Origin: Alcanivoracaceae bacterium
GTDB lineage: Bacteria > Pseudomonadota > Gammaproteobacteria > Pseudomonadales > Alcanivoracaceae
Assembly (NCBI GenBank): GCA_023146255.1
Contig: JAGLCJ010000006.1
Coordinates: 1 to 64,000, forward strand
Length of the DNA stretch: 64,000 nucleotides
Direction of reading: 5' to 3'
Shown: one piece after another, positions 37,242 through 44,426 of the stretch
Layout of the letters: each line of letters opens with the position of its first letter
Position numbering within the stretch: position 1 is the stretch's first letter
Notes under the pieces: model-generated
Database searches by the model: none
Told to the model about the DNA's origin: nothing
Seen by the model: the letters and a program-made list of their open reading frames with translations, nothing else
Program-made: the position numbers and the translations under genes

Positions 37242-38339
37242 ATGGCTTTACGTCTAAACCGCCAGATGATGGCGGTGTATTCCTATTTCCTCGTCTGGGG
37301 TGGCACCCTGCTGGCCATCCAGCTCGGCATTTATGCCCGTGACACCCCGCATGTCCTGCTGTTCAGTTCGCTGCTGCTTTTCAACATTCTGGTGTTCGTC
37401 GCCATTCGCAGCGGCCTGTCCAAGGTGCTGCCTGACCCGAGCCTGACCATGCCGCAAATGCTGTCTGCGATTGCACTGGTCACCGCACTGCTGCACTACG
37501 CTGAGGAAATGCGCGGCGCGATGATCTCGATCTACTTCATGGTCATGACGTTCGGGGTATTCTCGCTGGATCGTCGCAAGATGATCGGCCTGTCAGTAGT
37601 GGTGCTGAGCGCATTTACCGGGCTGCTGGTTTACGAAGCTGTTTACGCGCCACACCGCCTTGTTTTCGGCATTGCCTTTGGTCAGTGGAGTATTCTCCTG
37701 CTCGGGCTGGTCTGGTTCGTCTTTGTCGGCGGTTACATCCACAATCTTCAGCAACGCATCCGCGAACAACGCGAGTCGTTACGCGACAATCATTCACGGC
37801 TTGAAGAAAGCCACAGACAGCTGCATGAGGCGATGGAAAAGCTTGCCGAAATCGCGGTACGGGATTCTCTTACCGGGCTGTACAACCGGCGCCATTTTAT
37901 TGAGCGTCTGGAAGAAGTTATTGCGCTGGCGGAGCGGTCTCATGAACCTTTCTATCTGGCGCTGATTGATCTCGACCACTTCAAGCTGGTCAATGATCAA
38001 CATGGCCATCAAGTTGGCGACGACATTTTGCAGCGCTTCGCCGCTGTTGCCCGCCAGACCCTGCGTCGATCCGATGTGCTGGCTCGCTACGGCGGAGAAG
38101 AATTTATCGCACTATTTCCCGAAGGCAGCGATGCTGACATTGCCGAAGTGCTGGAACGGTTACGGGAGACGTTTGCCTCCACCGGCCATGATGATCTGGT
38201 ACCCGGCCTGAAGGTCACCCTGTCTGCTGGCCTCACAGGCTGGCGCCCCGGGGACGATGCCGACAGCCTGACCAAGCGCGCCGATGATGCCCTCTACGCC
38301 GCCAAGCATCTGGGACGAAATCGTCTGCAGGTGGCCTGA
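37242..38339 (+). CDS. Membrane-bound diguanylate cyclase (GGDEF)
   Basis: A 365-residue protein. Residues 10-163 hold about six membrane helices, 165-205 a coiled coil, and 206-365 a GGDEF domain with the active-site GGEEF at 284-288. The allosteric I-site RRSD (275-278) is in place, so product inhibition by c-di-GMP is expected. DLDHFKLVND and the opening RDSLTGLYNRR are intact, so cyclase activity is likely. The start at 37242 is the first ATG before the first helix; its ribosome site is weak, and longer in-frame starts exist to 37086. Confidence 0.9.
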   Translation: MALRLNRQMMAVYSYFLVWGGTLLAIQLGIYARDTPHVLLFSSLLLFNILVFVAIRSGLSKVLPDPSLTMPQMLSAIALVTALLHYAEEMRGAMISIYFMVMTFGVFSLDRRKMIGLSVVVLSAFTGLLVYEAVYAPHRLVFGIAFGQWSILLLGLVWFVFVGGYIHNLQQRIREQRESLRDNHSRLEESHRQLHEAMEKLAEIAVRDSLTGLYNRRHFIERLEEVIALAERSHEPFYLALIDLDHFKLVNDQHGHQVGDDILQRFAAVARQTLRRSDVLARYGGEEFIALFPEGSDADIAEVLERLRETFASTGHDDLVPGLKVTLSAGLTGWRPGDDADSLTKRADDALYAAKHLGRNRLQVA

Positions 38340-38402
38340 AACAGAACTATTCCGGCGGCAGCTGAGCTATTATCGCCGCCTGCCCGCTCAACGGAGTCCA
38401 AC

Positions 38403-38975
38403 ATGCATCAGCCTGATAACCCGCAACTTCGCCAGAATCTGCGCGACTGGATTGATCAGGCCGGCGAAGACTGCCTGACCTGGGTGGAAGTACACGGCCT
38501 GCTCACGGCACTGGCCTGTGCTCCGCGCCTGCCGGAAGACTGGCAGCACGCCATCCTTGAAGAAGGAGATGTGCCAGAACAAGTGGCAACTGCCATGGAA
38601 AGTCTGCGCCAGCGTATTCAGGCGCAGCTCGGTGCTGGCGAGGGCATTCAGCTACCCTGCCGGCTGGACCCGGACGAAGAGCGCGAGGGCAAGGATCTGG
38701 CCAGCTGGTGTGCCGGTTTTGTCATCGCCGTGAGCCTGGACGAACAGGGCTGGCATGAAGCAGCCGACGAAGAAACCATTGCCAGCCTGCTACTGCCTTT
38801 CATGCTGATCTCGGGACTGGACGAAGATCCCGCTCTGGACGAACTGTGGCAGGACAGGAAACTGGTGCGGCAGATGGCTAGCGGCATTCCCGATCTTATT
38901 GAAGAGCTGTTTCTGCGCTTCCATGCGCCGGAACTGGCTGATGAGGCCGAGGCCGATGAGCAGGATGACGACTGA
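38403..38975 (+). CDS. YgfB/YecA (UPF0149) family protein
   Basis: A 190-residue acidic, helical protein. The N-terminal WVEVHGLLTALACAP and the middle LASWCAGFVIAVSL are the hallmarks of UPF0149. The C-terminal tail is very acidic (ADEAEADEQDDD) and lacks the zinc-binding SEC-C motif of longer YecA proteins. In Pseudomonas aeruginosa YgfB affects AmpDh3-linked beta-lactam resistance; whether that applies here is unknown. It ends five bases before the stop of the convergent GntR gene. Confidence 0.85.
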   Translation: MHQPDNPQLRQNLRDWIDQAGEDCLTWVEVHGLLTALACAPRLPEDWQHAILEEGDVPEQVATAMESLRQRIQAQLGAGEGIQLPCRLDPDEEREGKDLASWCAGFVIAVSLDEQGWHEAADEETIASLLLPFMLISGLDEDPALDELWQDRKLVRQMASGIPDLIEELFLRFHAPELADEAEADEQDDD

Positions 38976-38980
38976 CGTCA

Positions 38981-39676
38981 TTACTTCTTGCGCCGTGCGC
39001 CCCAGGCGGCTTCGATCTGACGCGCCCTGACAATCGACTCCTGCACCAGTGAAGACTGGTGCTCGGCGAATTCCCGAATAATTTCCAGCGCCGAGCGCAC
39101 ATCGCGACGAAAAATTGTCTCGATAATTGCCTTGAAAAATGACAGACACTCCTTCGCCTCTTCCGGGTCGAGATGCAGCGCCATGTAATAGGCGCGCTGA
39201 ATCGCTGGCTGCAAGTTAGCCATGATGTCCTGAACAAAAGGGTTGCGGGAAAATGGATAGGCCAGCTCGAAAAACCGGAATGACTGCTCGAAAAATCCCT
39301 CCATATCGCGCTCGTCAGCACAATGCTGAAGTTGCTGGATAGAAAGAATAAACGGGTCCATATCGTCTTCCGCCATGACCTTTATGGCCTTGCGGACTAC
39401 CAGGCCGAGCAGCACCTGTGCCAGCTCATACAGACTACGCACATGGGCCTCGGACATATCCTTCACCACAGCCCCGCGGCGCGGCAGAATGTCGATCAGA
39501 TGACGGCGCTCGAGAATGAGCAGCGCCTCACGCACAGAGCCACGGCTAACCTCCAGCTCGCCGGCGATACGCAGCTCCTGAATCCGGTCCCCGGCCAGCA
39601 TTTCACCACGAATGATCTGTCTGGCCAGGTGCTGGGCAATTTGTTCGGAAAGACTTTCCTGAGCCTTGAAGCTCAT
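38981..39676 (-). CDS. GntR family regulator (FadR subfamily, FCD domain)
   Basis: A 231-residue repressor-type protein. The winged helix-turn-helix (about 10-75) has the GntR signature SRGSVREALLILERRHLI, followed by a helical FCD domain (85-215). The usual FCD metal ligands (a D...FH pair and two later His) are mostly absent: the corresponding stretch is EGFFEQSFRFFELA, with one His near HLDPEE and one in AEHQ. The effector is therefore unclear. The ATG at 39676 has AGAGG upstream; a TTG two codons earlier is less likely. Its promoter carries GTCNGAC sites. Confidence 0.88.
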   Translation of the reverse strand: MSFKAQESLSEQIAQHLARQIIRGEMLAGDRIQELRIAGELEVSRGSVREALLILERRHLIDILPRRGAVVKDMSEAHVRSLYELAQVLLGLVVRKAIKVMAEDDMDPFILSIQQLQHCADERDMEGFFEQSFRFFELAYPFSRNPFVQDIMANLQPAIQRAYYMALHLDPEEAKECLSFFKAIIETIFRRDVRSALEIIREFAEHQSSLVQESIVRARQIEAAWGARRKK

Positions 39677-39690
39677 CGGCAACCTCTTAT

Positions 39691-39745
39691 GTCAGACAAT
39701 CCATTCAGGACTGTCCGACTATAGAGCAAAGTCAGGATTATGCAA
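39691..39745 (-). promoter_or_regulatory. Promoter and putative operators of the GntR gene
   Basis: On the minus strand TTGCAT (39740-39745) is followed after 16 nt by TATAGT (39718-39723). GTCCGAC at 39713-39719 touches the downstream edge of the -10 box and GTCAGAC lies at 39691-39697, between transcription start and start codon. These two GTCNGAC palindromes are 22 bp apart, two helical turns. A third, GTCTGAC, is at 39856-39862. The placement suggests autorepression by the GntR protein. Confidence 0.6.
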
Positions 39746-39771
39746 ATCACGGTAATACCATCAGGCAGCAG

Positions 39772-39824
39772 TTTTCCACACGCAAGAATTTATTCACAAA
39801 TTCTGGGGATAATCCTGTGGAAAT
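39772..39824. promoter_or_regulatory. Cluster of DnaA-box-like sequences
   Basis: Against the consensus TTATCCACA, TTTTCCACA (39772-39780), TTATTCACA (39790-39798) and, on the minus strand, TTATCCCCA (39812-39804) each have one mismatch. ATTTCCACA (39824-39816, minus) has two. They form nested inverted repeats (TTTCCACA/TGTGGAAA and AGAATTT/AAATTCT). An A/T-rich run follows at 39879-39907. No replication gene is near, so this could be a DnaA-titrating or accessory site. Confidence 0.4.
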
Positions 39825-40037
39825 CCTGCGACCAGAGACGGCTGCAGCTGATTCTGTCTGACCATACCGGTCTTGACGAAAAAAACGACAAAATTAAAAA
39901 ATCATTCTGCATCAATGGCTTGAAGCCAACCCGGGATAAATCAATAGGTTAGCGATCAGACAGAAAGGTGTCCGGCGGAGACACGCAGGTCTGTGCAAAA
40001 CGTGCACAAATAGAGCGCAAGATCGGCCCGGAAAGGC
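39825..40037. other. A/T-rich intergenic region
   Basis: This is the rest of the 361-nt gap between the GntR gene and the next gene. It has a strongly A-rich stretch near 39879-39907 that stands out from the GC-rich surroundings, and no convincing gene. A 70-codon open frame crosses it but lacks a ribosome site and any recognisable sequence. Confidence 0.6.
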
Positions 40038-40547
40038 CTAGCGACGCAAGCTGATGGTCAGACTCAGAATCAGTCCGGGTTCTGCATCGAGATCATTCTT
40101 GTCGCGTTCTTCCTGAGTGTTACAGGAGGACTCAGCCAGATAATCACCACAATCGAGCGGCTCCAGCACAGCAACGCCCGCACTCAGGGTCGTGCGTGTG
40201 TACTCCTTGACCCACTGATGCCCTATCTCGAATCCGGCTCCGAGGCGCTCGTAACGCTTCTCGCCACCCAGGTCGCCAAGCATCAAGCCGGTGTAGAAGC
40301 CGTTAATATTGGTGTAACCGCGGTCAATCCGGTGACGGAACCCGGCGACCCAGCGCCACTTGTCACTCAGCCCCTCATCATTGAGATAGGTCCCTGGCAC
40401 CGCATAGACGGTATTTCGCTGCCCTGCCCATTCCAGGTTGAGGCCGCTGATTCCGTTAACGAAGGCATAGCCGACCAGCATCTCGGAGGATGCCTGACCC
40501 GCAGAGGACAGCAACAGGAGCACTAGCAGGGAGCGGCAGAGACGCAT
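40038..40547 (-). CDS. Hypothetical secreted beta-barrel-like protein
   Basis: A 169-residue protein with a signal peptide (MRLCRSLLVLLLLSSAGQA). The mature part alternates short polar and hydrophobic strands (WRWVAGFRHRI, GFYTGLMLGDL, LGAGFEIGHQW) and ends GLILSLTISLRR, like a small outer-membrane barrel. Two cysteines (CGDYLAESSC) could form a disulfide. The name and function are unknown. It stands alone, facing away from the GntR gene's intergenic region. Confidence 0.72.
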   Translation of the reverse strand: MRLCRSLLVLLLLSSAGQASSEMLVGYAFVNGISGLNLEWAGQRNTVYAVPGTYLNDEGLSDKWRWVAGFRHRIDRGYTNINGFYTGLMLGDLGGEKRYERLGAGFEIGHQWVKEYTRTTLSAGVAVLEPLDCGDYLAESSCNTQEERDKNDLDAEPGLILSLTISLRR

Positions 40548-40658
40548 CGGGGAAAGGACCTCGTTATTATTCTTCTGTCTCGCAGGACCGGGCTATTTTG
40601 GGCAAGCCACCCGGCCATGACAAGCCTGCTTCGTTTGTTGTTTGTAACGACACAGTCT

Positions 40659-40686
40659 GCCTCCCCGCCAGCGCGACGGGGAGGCA
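40659..40686. repeat. Stem-loop after the small lipoprotein gene
   Basis: TGCCTCCCCG (40659-40668) pairs perfectly with CGGGGAGGCA (40677-40686) around an 8-nt loop. It lies seven bases after the stop of the minus-strand lipoprotein gene. It may be a weak terminator, but no T run follows. Confidence 0.6.
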
Positions 40687-40692
40687 GCGACC

Positions 40693-40926
40693 TCAGATGG
40701 GGATATCGTCAATACGGTCGGCAGCGGTATCAATTACCCCGTCAACCTTCTCCAGGGCGGCATCTGCCTCATTGCCAACCACCGGAAAGATAGATAGCGC
40801 AGAGCCTGCCACAGAGGCTGTTGCACCCACCACCCGCATCGGGGTCGACACAATCTTGGTCAAAAAACACCCGCTAAGCAGGGACGCCAGAACTGCCAGA
40901 ATTGCTACTCTCGAAATCTGCTTCAT
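40693..40926 (-). CDS. Small lipoprotein, DUF6726-like
   Basis: A 77-residue lipoprotein with signal MKQISRVAILAVLASLLSG and lipid-attachment Cys20 in the lipobox LLSGC. The mature part (KIVSTPMRVVGAT, then AADRIDDIPI) resembles the DUF6726 family of small gammaproteobacterial lipoproteins; this assignment is from memory. The residue after Cys is Phe, so outer-membrane sorting is expected. Function unknown. It lies 70 nt downstream of purC. Confidence 0.75.
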   Translation of the reverse strand: MKQISRVAILAVLASLLSGCFLTKIVSTPMRVVGATASVAGSALSIFPVVGNEADAALEKVDGVIDTAADRIDDIPI

Positions 40927-40996
40927 TGGCTGCCTCTTGTTGTTGTAATAACCGATTCATTTCAAACCATCCGGGCAACGGATTCAACCTTCACTC

Positions 40997-41716
40997 TCAG
41001 GCATATGAAAACGTCATGCCAAGGCGACGGCCGACTTCCTCATAGGACTCCACCACATTACCCAGATCCTGACGAAAGCGATCCTTATCCAGCTTCTCGC
41101 GGGTCTGCCGATCCCACAGGCGGCAGCCGTCCGGGCTAAACTCGTCAGCCAGCAATACCTCGCCATGGAACACACCAAACTCGAGTTTGAAATCCACCAG
41201 CAGCATGCCACCATCCAGGAAAAGCTGACGTAGCACTTCGTTGGCTCTGAACGTCAGTTTCTGCATCGTTTCAAGCTGCTCTTGAGTGGCCCAGCCAAAA
41301 CTCAGGGCATGGGACTCATTGATCATCGGATCACCAAGCGCATCATTCTTGAGAAACAGCTCATAGGTCGGCGGGTTCAGCTCCGTACCCTCCGGAATGC
41401 CAAGGCGACGACAGATGCTGCCCGCAGCAATATTCCGCACCACGCACTCCACCGGAATCATGTCCAGGCGCTTGACCAGTGACTCATCGGCAGACAGCTG
41501 CTTTTCCATATGGGTGGCAATGCCGGCGGCCTGCAGCTTTTCCATAATGAATGCATTGAACTGATTGTTCACCGCACCTTTGCGCTCAAGCTGTTCACGC
41601 TTTTTGCCATCAAAGGCAGAGGTATCGTTACGAAAATGCATCACCAGCAGATCAGGGTTGTCTGTGGCATAAACAGACTTGGCCTTGCCGGCATACAGTT
41701 CTTCGCGCTTTTCCAT
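40997..41716 (-). CDS. purC: Phosphoribosylaminoimidazole-succinocarboxamide synthase
   Basis: A 239-residue enzyme joining aspartate to CAIR to make SAICAR in purine synthesis. Signatures are LYAGKAKSVYATDNPDLL, FDGKKREQLERKG and VDFKLEFGVFHGEVLLADE. The product is the substrate of PurB encoded at 20934. It follows dapA and bamC as in E. coli, with 51 nt between bamC and purC. Confidence 0.96.
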   Translation of the reverse strand: MEKREELYAGKAKSVYATDNPDLLVMHFRNDTSAFDGKKREQLERKGAVNNQFNAFIMEKLQAAGIATHMEKQLSADESLVKRLDMIPVECVVRNIAAGSICRRLGIPEGTELNPPTYELFLKNDALGDPMINESHALSFGWATQEQLETMQKLTFRANEVLRQLFLDGGMLLVDFKLEFGVFHGEVLLADEFSPDGCRLWDRQTREKLDKDRFRQDLGNVVESYEEVGRRLGMTFSYA

Positions 41717-41767
41717 TGATACACTCCCCCGGAACGGGATCTCGATAAGGTTATGATTTGGTCGATC

Positions 41768-42364
41768 TCAAAGACTGTCGTACAGGCGCTGCAGAATGGC
41801 CTTGCCCGGACCGGCTTCCACCAGTGCCGTGCCACGGCTGTTCAGCACTGCAACCTGCACGCCATTGACTGTATGGCTCAGCTTGATCTGTGCTTCTTTC
41901 TCGTCCAGCCCGTATTGCTTCGGCACACGAACAAAGAATATACCGGCATCACGACTGCGATCTTCGACGCGAAGATCGGTTTCCGCCAGCGACTGGCCGA
42001 CATACTCCCAGGCCCACGGGAACGCGGTATAGATCATGATTATCGGGTAGTCGTTGCCGTCCCGGGTCAGAACTATACGGGTATTACGGACATCCGGAAC
42101 CGGCTCATCCGGCGCCGGGCCCGACTCAACGGCGACCGCAGCCGCTGGCGGAGTCGGCACTTCGAATCGATCCTGTTCCCGATACGGCACGCGGCGATCA
42201 GGCTCCGGAACGCGAAACAGATCTTCACTACTGTCCACACTCATGCCTTCCGGCACCGCCATACGAGGCAGCACCTCAGCCTTGCGATAGTCCAGCGTAT
42301 GATCCGGCAGCAACGAGCAACCGGTCAGAACCAGCAGTGATATGGCCAACAGTAGTTGCTTCAC
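41768..42364 (-). CDS. bamC: Outer membrane assembly lipoprotein BamC-like, short form
   Basis: A 198-residue lipoprotein (lipobox VLTGCSLL, Cys16) in the conserved dapA-bamC-purC position. BamC is an accessory of the BamABCDE barrel assembly machine. E. coli BamC has 344 residues with two helix-grip domains; this one has room for the flexible N-terminal part and a single C-terminal domain (about 95-198). The start is a GTG at 42364 overlapping the dapA stop (GTGA). Identity rests on synteny, lipobox and size rather than a strong motif. Confidence 0.8.
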   Translation of the reverse strand: MKQLLLAISLLVLTGCSLLPDHTLDYRKAEVLPRMAVPEGMSVDSSEDLFRVPEPDRRVPYREQDRFEVPTPPAAAVAVESGPAPDEPVPDVRNTRIVLTRDGNDYPIIMIYTAFPWAWEYVGQSLAETDLRVEDRSRDAGIFFVRVPKQYGLDEKEAQIKLSHTVNGVQVAVLNSRGTALVEAGPGKAILQRLYDSL

Positions 42365-43239
42365 AGCAGCCCACACTGGACCAGCGTTTTGCGCAGGACC
42401 TCCTGAGCAGCCGACGACAGCGGCGTAAGCGGCAGACGAATTCCGGAGTCGATCAGGCCCATCTGCTGCAGCGCCCACTTGACCGGGATCGGATTGGATT
42501 CAACAAACAGGTCCCGGTGCAGGGCATTAATCGACGCATCCAGCTCCCGGGCTCGCCCGGCATCACCGGCCAACGCCGCCTGGCACATCGCCGCCATGGC
42601 CGCCGGCGCCACATTGGCAGTCACCGAAATATCGCCATCCGCACCCATCAGCATCGCTTCGACGGCGGTGGCATCGTCACCGGAATAGATCATGAAACCG
42701 GGGCCGCAACGCTCGCGGATCTCGCGAATACGCTCCAGGTTGCCGGTGGCTTCCTTGATGCCGACAATATTGCCGATATGACTAAGGCGCTCGACGGTCT
42801 CCGGCAGCATGTCACAGGCAGTGCGACCGGGAACGTTATAGAGGATCTGGGGGATATCAACCGCCTCAGCAATGGCGAGATGATGGCGGTAAAGGCCTTC
42901 CTGCGTCGGCTTGTTGTAGTAGGGTGTCACCAGCAGGCAGGCATCCGCTCCGTCCCGCCGGGCATCACGGGTCAGTCGAATGGCTTCCTCGGTGGAATTG
43001 GCACCGGTACCGGCAATCACCGGCACCCGACCGCGTGCCGCAGAGATCACTTCCCGGATCACCAGATCGTGCTCCTCAAAGCCCAGGGTTGCCGACTCAC
43101 CAGTGGTGCCAACCGCCACAATTGCGTGGGTGCCCTGCTCAACATGCCAGTCGACCAGTTTTCTCAGGCGCTCCCAATCCACTGCGCCATCTGCATGCAT
43201 GGGGGTAACCAGAGCAACAATACTGCCGCGAATTTCCAC
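42361..43239 (-). CDS. dapA: 4-hydroxy-tetrahydrodipicolinate synthase
   Basis: A 292-residue aldolase of the lysine and diaminopimelate pathway, condensing pyruvate with aspartate semialdehyde. The Schiff-base lysine is Lys162 (GIKEATGN), the proton-relay Tyr134 is in LYNVPGRTACD, and GTTGESATL (44-52) is intact. Its stop overlaps the GTG start of bamC. The 139-nt divergent space to gcvR holds the promoter. Confidence 0.96.
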   Translation of the reverse strand: MEIRGSIVALVTPMHADGAVDWERLRKLVDWHVEQGTHAIVAVGTTGESATLGFEEHDLVIREVISAARGRVPVIAGTGANSTEEAIRLTRDARRDGADACLLVTPYYNKPTQEGLYRHHLAIAEAVDIPQILYNVPGRTACDMLPETVERLSHIGNIVGIKEATGNLERIREIRERCGPGFMIYSGDDATAVEAMLMGADGDISVTANVAPAAMAAMCQAALAGDAGRARELDASINALHRDLFVESNPIPVKWALQQMGLIDSGIRLPLTPLSSAAQEVLRKTLVQCGLL

Positions 43240-43378
43240 GTAATCGACTCCGCCGGACGTCCTGAAACAGGCCGGCTATGGTACTTGGCCGCAGGAAGCC
43301 GAACAAGGGAGCAACGGGTTGATCCCCCCGCGTCACGAGGCCAGAATCAATACCCTCCTCAGGCCACAGGACAGCAGG

Positions 43379-43918
43379 ATGTCAGCACTGATTGTTATTT
43401 CCGCCATTGGTTCCGATCGCCCGGGCATTGTTCAGGCACTGTCCGGCGCGATACTCAGCCGTGATGGCAATATTCTCGACTCGCGTATGACCGTCCTCGG
43501 CGGGGAATTCGCGGTGCTGATGCTGGTGTCCGGAGAAGACAATGCCATCGCCAGAATTGAACAGGACCGTGAGTCGCTTGAGCAAAGCCTCAACCTGCAG
43601 CTGAGCCTGAAACGCACCCGTCAGCGTGAACAAGGCGTTCGCGCCCTGCCCTACCGGGTCGAAGTGGTCGCCATGGACCACCCGGGCATTGTTCATGACA
43701 TCGCCAATTTCTTCAGTGGTCGAGGTATCAATATTGATGACCTGCACACCGGCACCTATCAGGCGCCTCACACCGGCACGACCATGTTCAACCTTCACAT
43801 GACCTTGAGCGTGCCGGCGGAAGAATCCGTCTCACGTCTGCGAGACGCTTTTTTTGAGTTCTGCGAGGCCCGCAATCTGGATGCCAGCATGACCCCTCAC
43901 CGCAACAGGAGCCTGTGA
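43379..43918 (+). CDS. gcvR: Glycine cleavage system transcriptional repressor GcvR
   Basis: A 179-residue protein made of two ACT domains (about 1-80 and 90-170), starting MSALIVISAIGSDRPGIVQALSGAI. GcvR binds glycine and restrains the activator GcvA. The divergent dapA/gcvR/bcp arrangement equals E. coli. The start at 43379 has an AGCAGG ribosome site; an in-frame start 60 bases earlier adds unrelated residues. Its stop overlaps bcp by one base. Confidence 0.92.
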   Translation: MSALIVISAIGSDRPGIVQALSGAILSRDGNILDSRMTVLGGEFAVLMLVSGEDNAIARIEQDRESLEQSLNLQLSLKRTRQREQGVRALPYRVEVVAMDHPGIVHDIANFFSGRGINIDDLHTGTYQAPHTGTTMFNLHMTLSVPAEESVSRLRDAFFEFCEARNLDASMTPHRNRSL

Positions 43919-44388
43919 TGACCAGCACCGTTACACTCGGCAAGAAAATCCCGGATTTCAGCGCCACCACTACTGGCGACAAGCAGATTCGCCTGAAGGA
44001 CCTTAAAGGCAAGAAAGTTGTGCTGTACTTTTACCCGAGAGACAACACCCCGGGCTGCACCACCGAAGGACAGGACTTTCGTGACAACTACAAGGCCTTT
44101 CAGCAGGCCGACACCGAAGTATTTGGCGTCTCTCAGGATAGCCTGAAAAGCCACGAAAACTTTCGCAGCAAACAGAACTTCCCGTTTGACCTGATCAGTG
44201 ATGAAGATGGCGCGTTGTGCCGGCTTTTTGATGTGCTGAAAATGAAGAGCATGTATGGCAAGCAATTTGAGGGCATTGAGCGTAGCACTTTCCTGATTGA
44301 TGCTAACGGCAAACTTCAGTCGGAGTGGCGCAAGGTCAAGGTGCCAGGCCATGTCGACGAAGTGCTCGAAGCAGCCGCAAAGCTCTGA
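43918..44388 (+). CDS. bcp: Thioredoxin-dependent peroxiredoxin Bcp
   Basis: A 156-residue PrxQ-type peroxiredoxin reducing hydroperoxides. The peroxidatic Cys47 is in PRDNTPGCTTEGQDF. The resolving cysteine found five residues later in E. coli Bcp is absent (Gln52 there). The only other cysteine is Cys101, so it is either a 1-Cys form or uses an atypical resolving residue. The ATG at 43918 overlaps the gcvR stop (TGATG); a GTG one codon earlier is possible. Its 3' end faces perM across a hairpin. Confidence 0.93.
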   Translation: MTSTVTLGKKIPDFSATTTGDKQIRLKDLKGKKVVLYFYPRDNTPGCTTEGQDFRDNYKAFQQADTEVFGVSQDSLKSHENFRSKQNFPFDLISDEDGALCRLFDVLKMKSMYGKQFEGIERSTFLIDANGKLQSEWRKVKVPGHVDEVLEAAAKL

Positions 44389-44394
44389 AACGGT

Positions 44395-44426
44395 GCTGCG
44401 TCCTAGTCCTCGGACTGAGACGCAGC
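44395..44426. repeat. Hairpin at the bcp/perM convergent ends
   Basis: GCTGCGTC (44395-44402) pairs with GACGCAGC (44419-44426), with an inner AGTCC/GGACT stem (44405-44409 with 44412-44416) separated by a 2x2 mismatch. The TAG stop of the minus-strand permease (44405-44403) lies within the arms. It could serve both converging transcripts, although no T run is present. Confidence 0.75.

Noticed and set aside
39740..39952. 70-codon open frame in the A/T-rich intergenic region
   Set aside because: No ribosome site, no family resemblance, and it overlaps the GntR promoter elements.
40490..40948. 152-codon open frame on the plus strand
   Set aside because: It is antisense to the small lipoprotein gene and crosses a stem-loop; no ribosome site.
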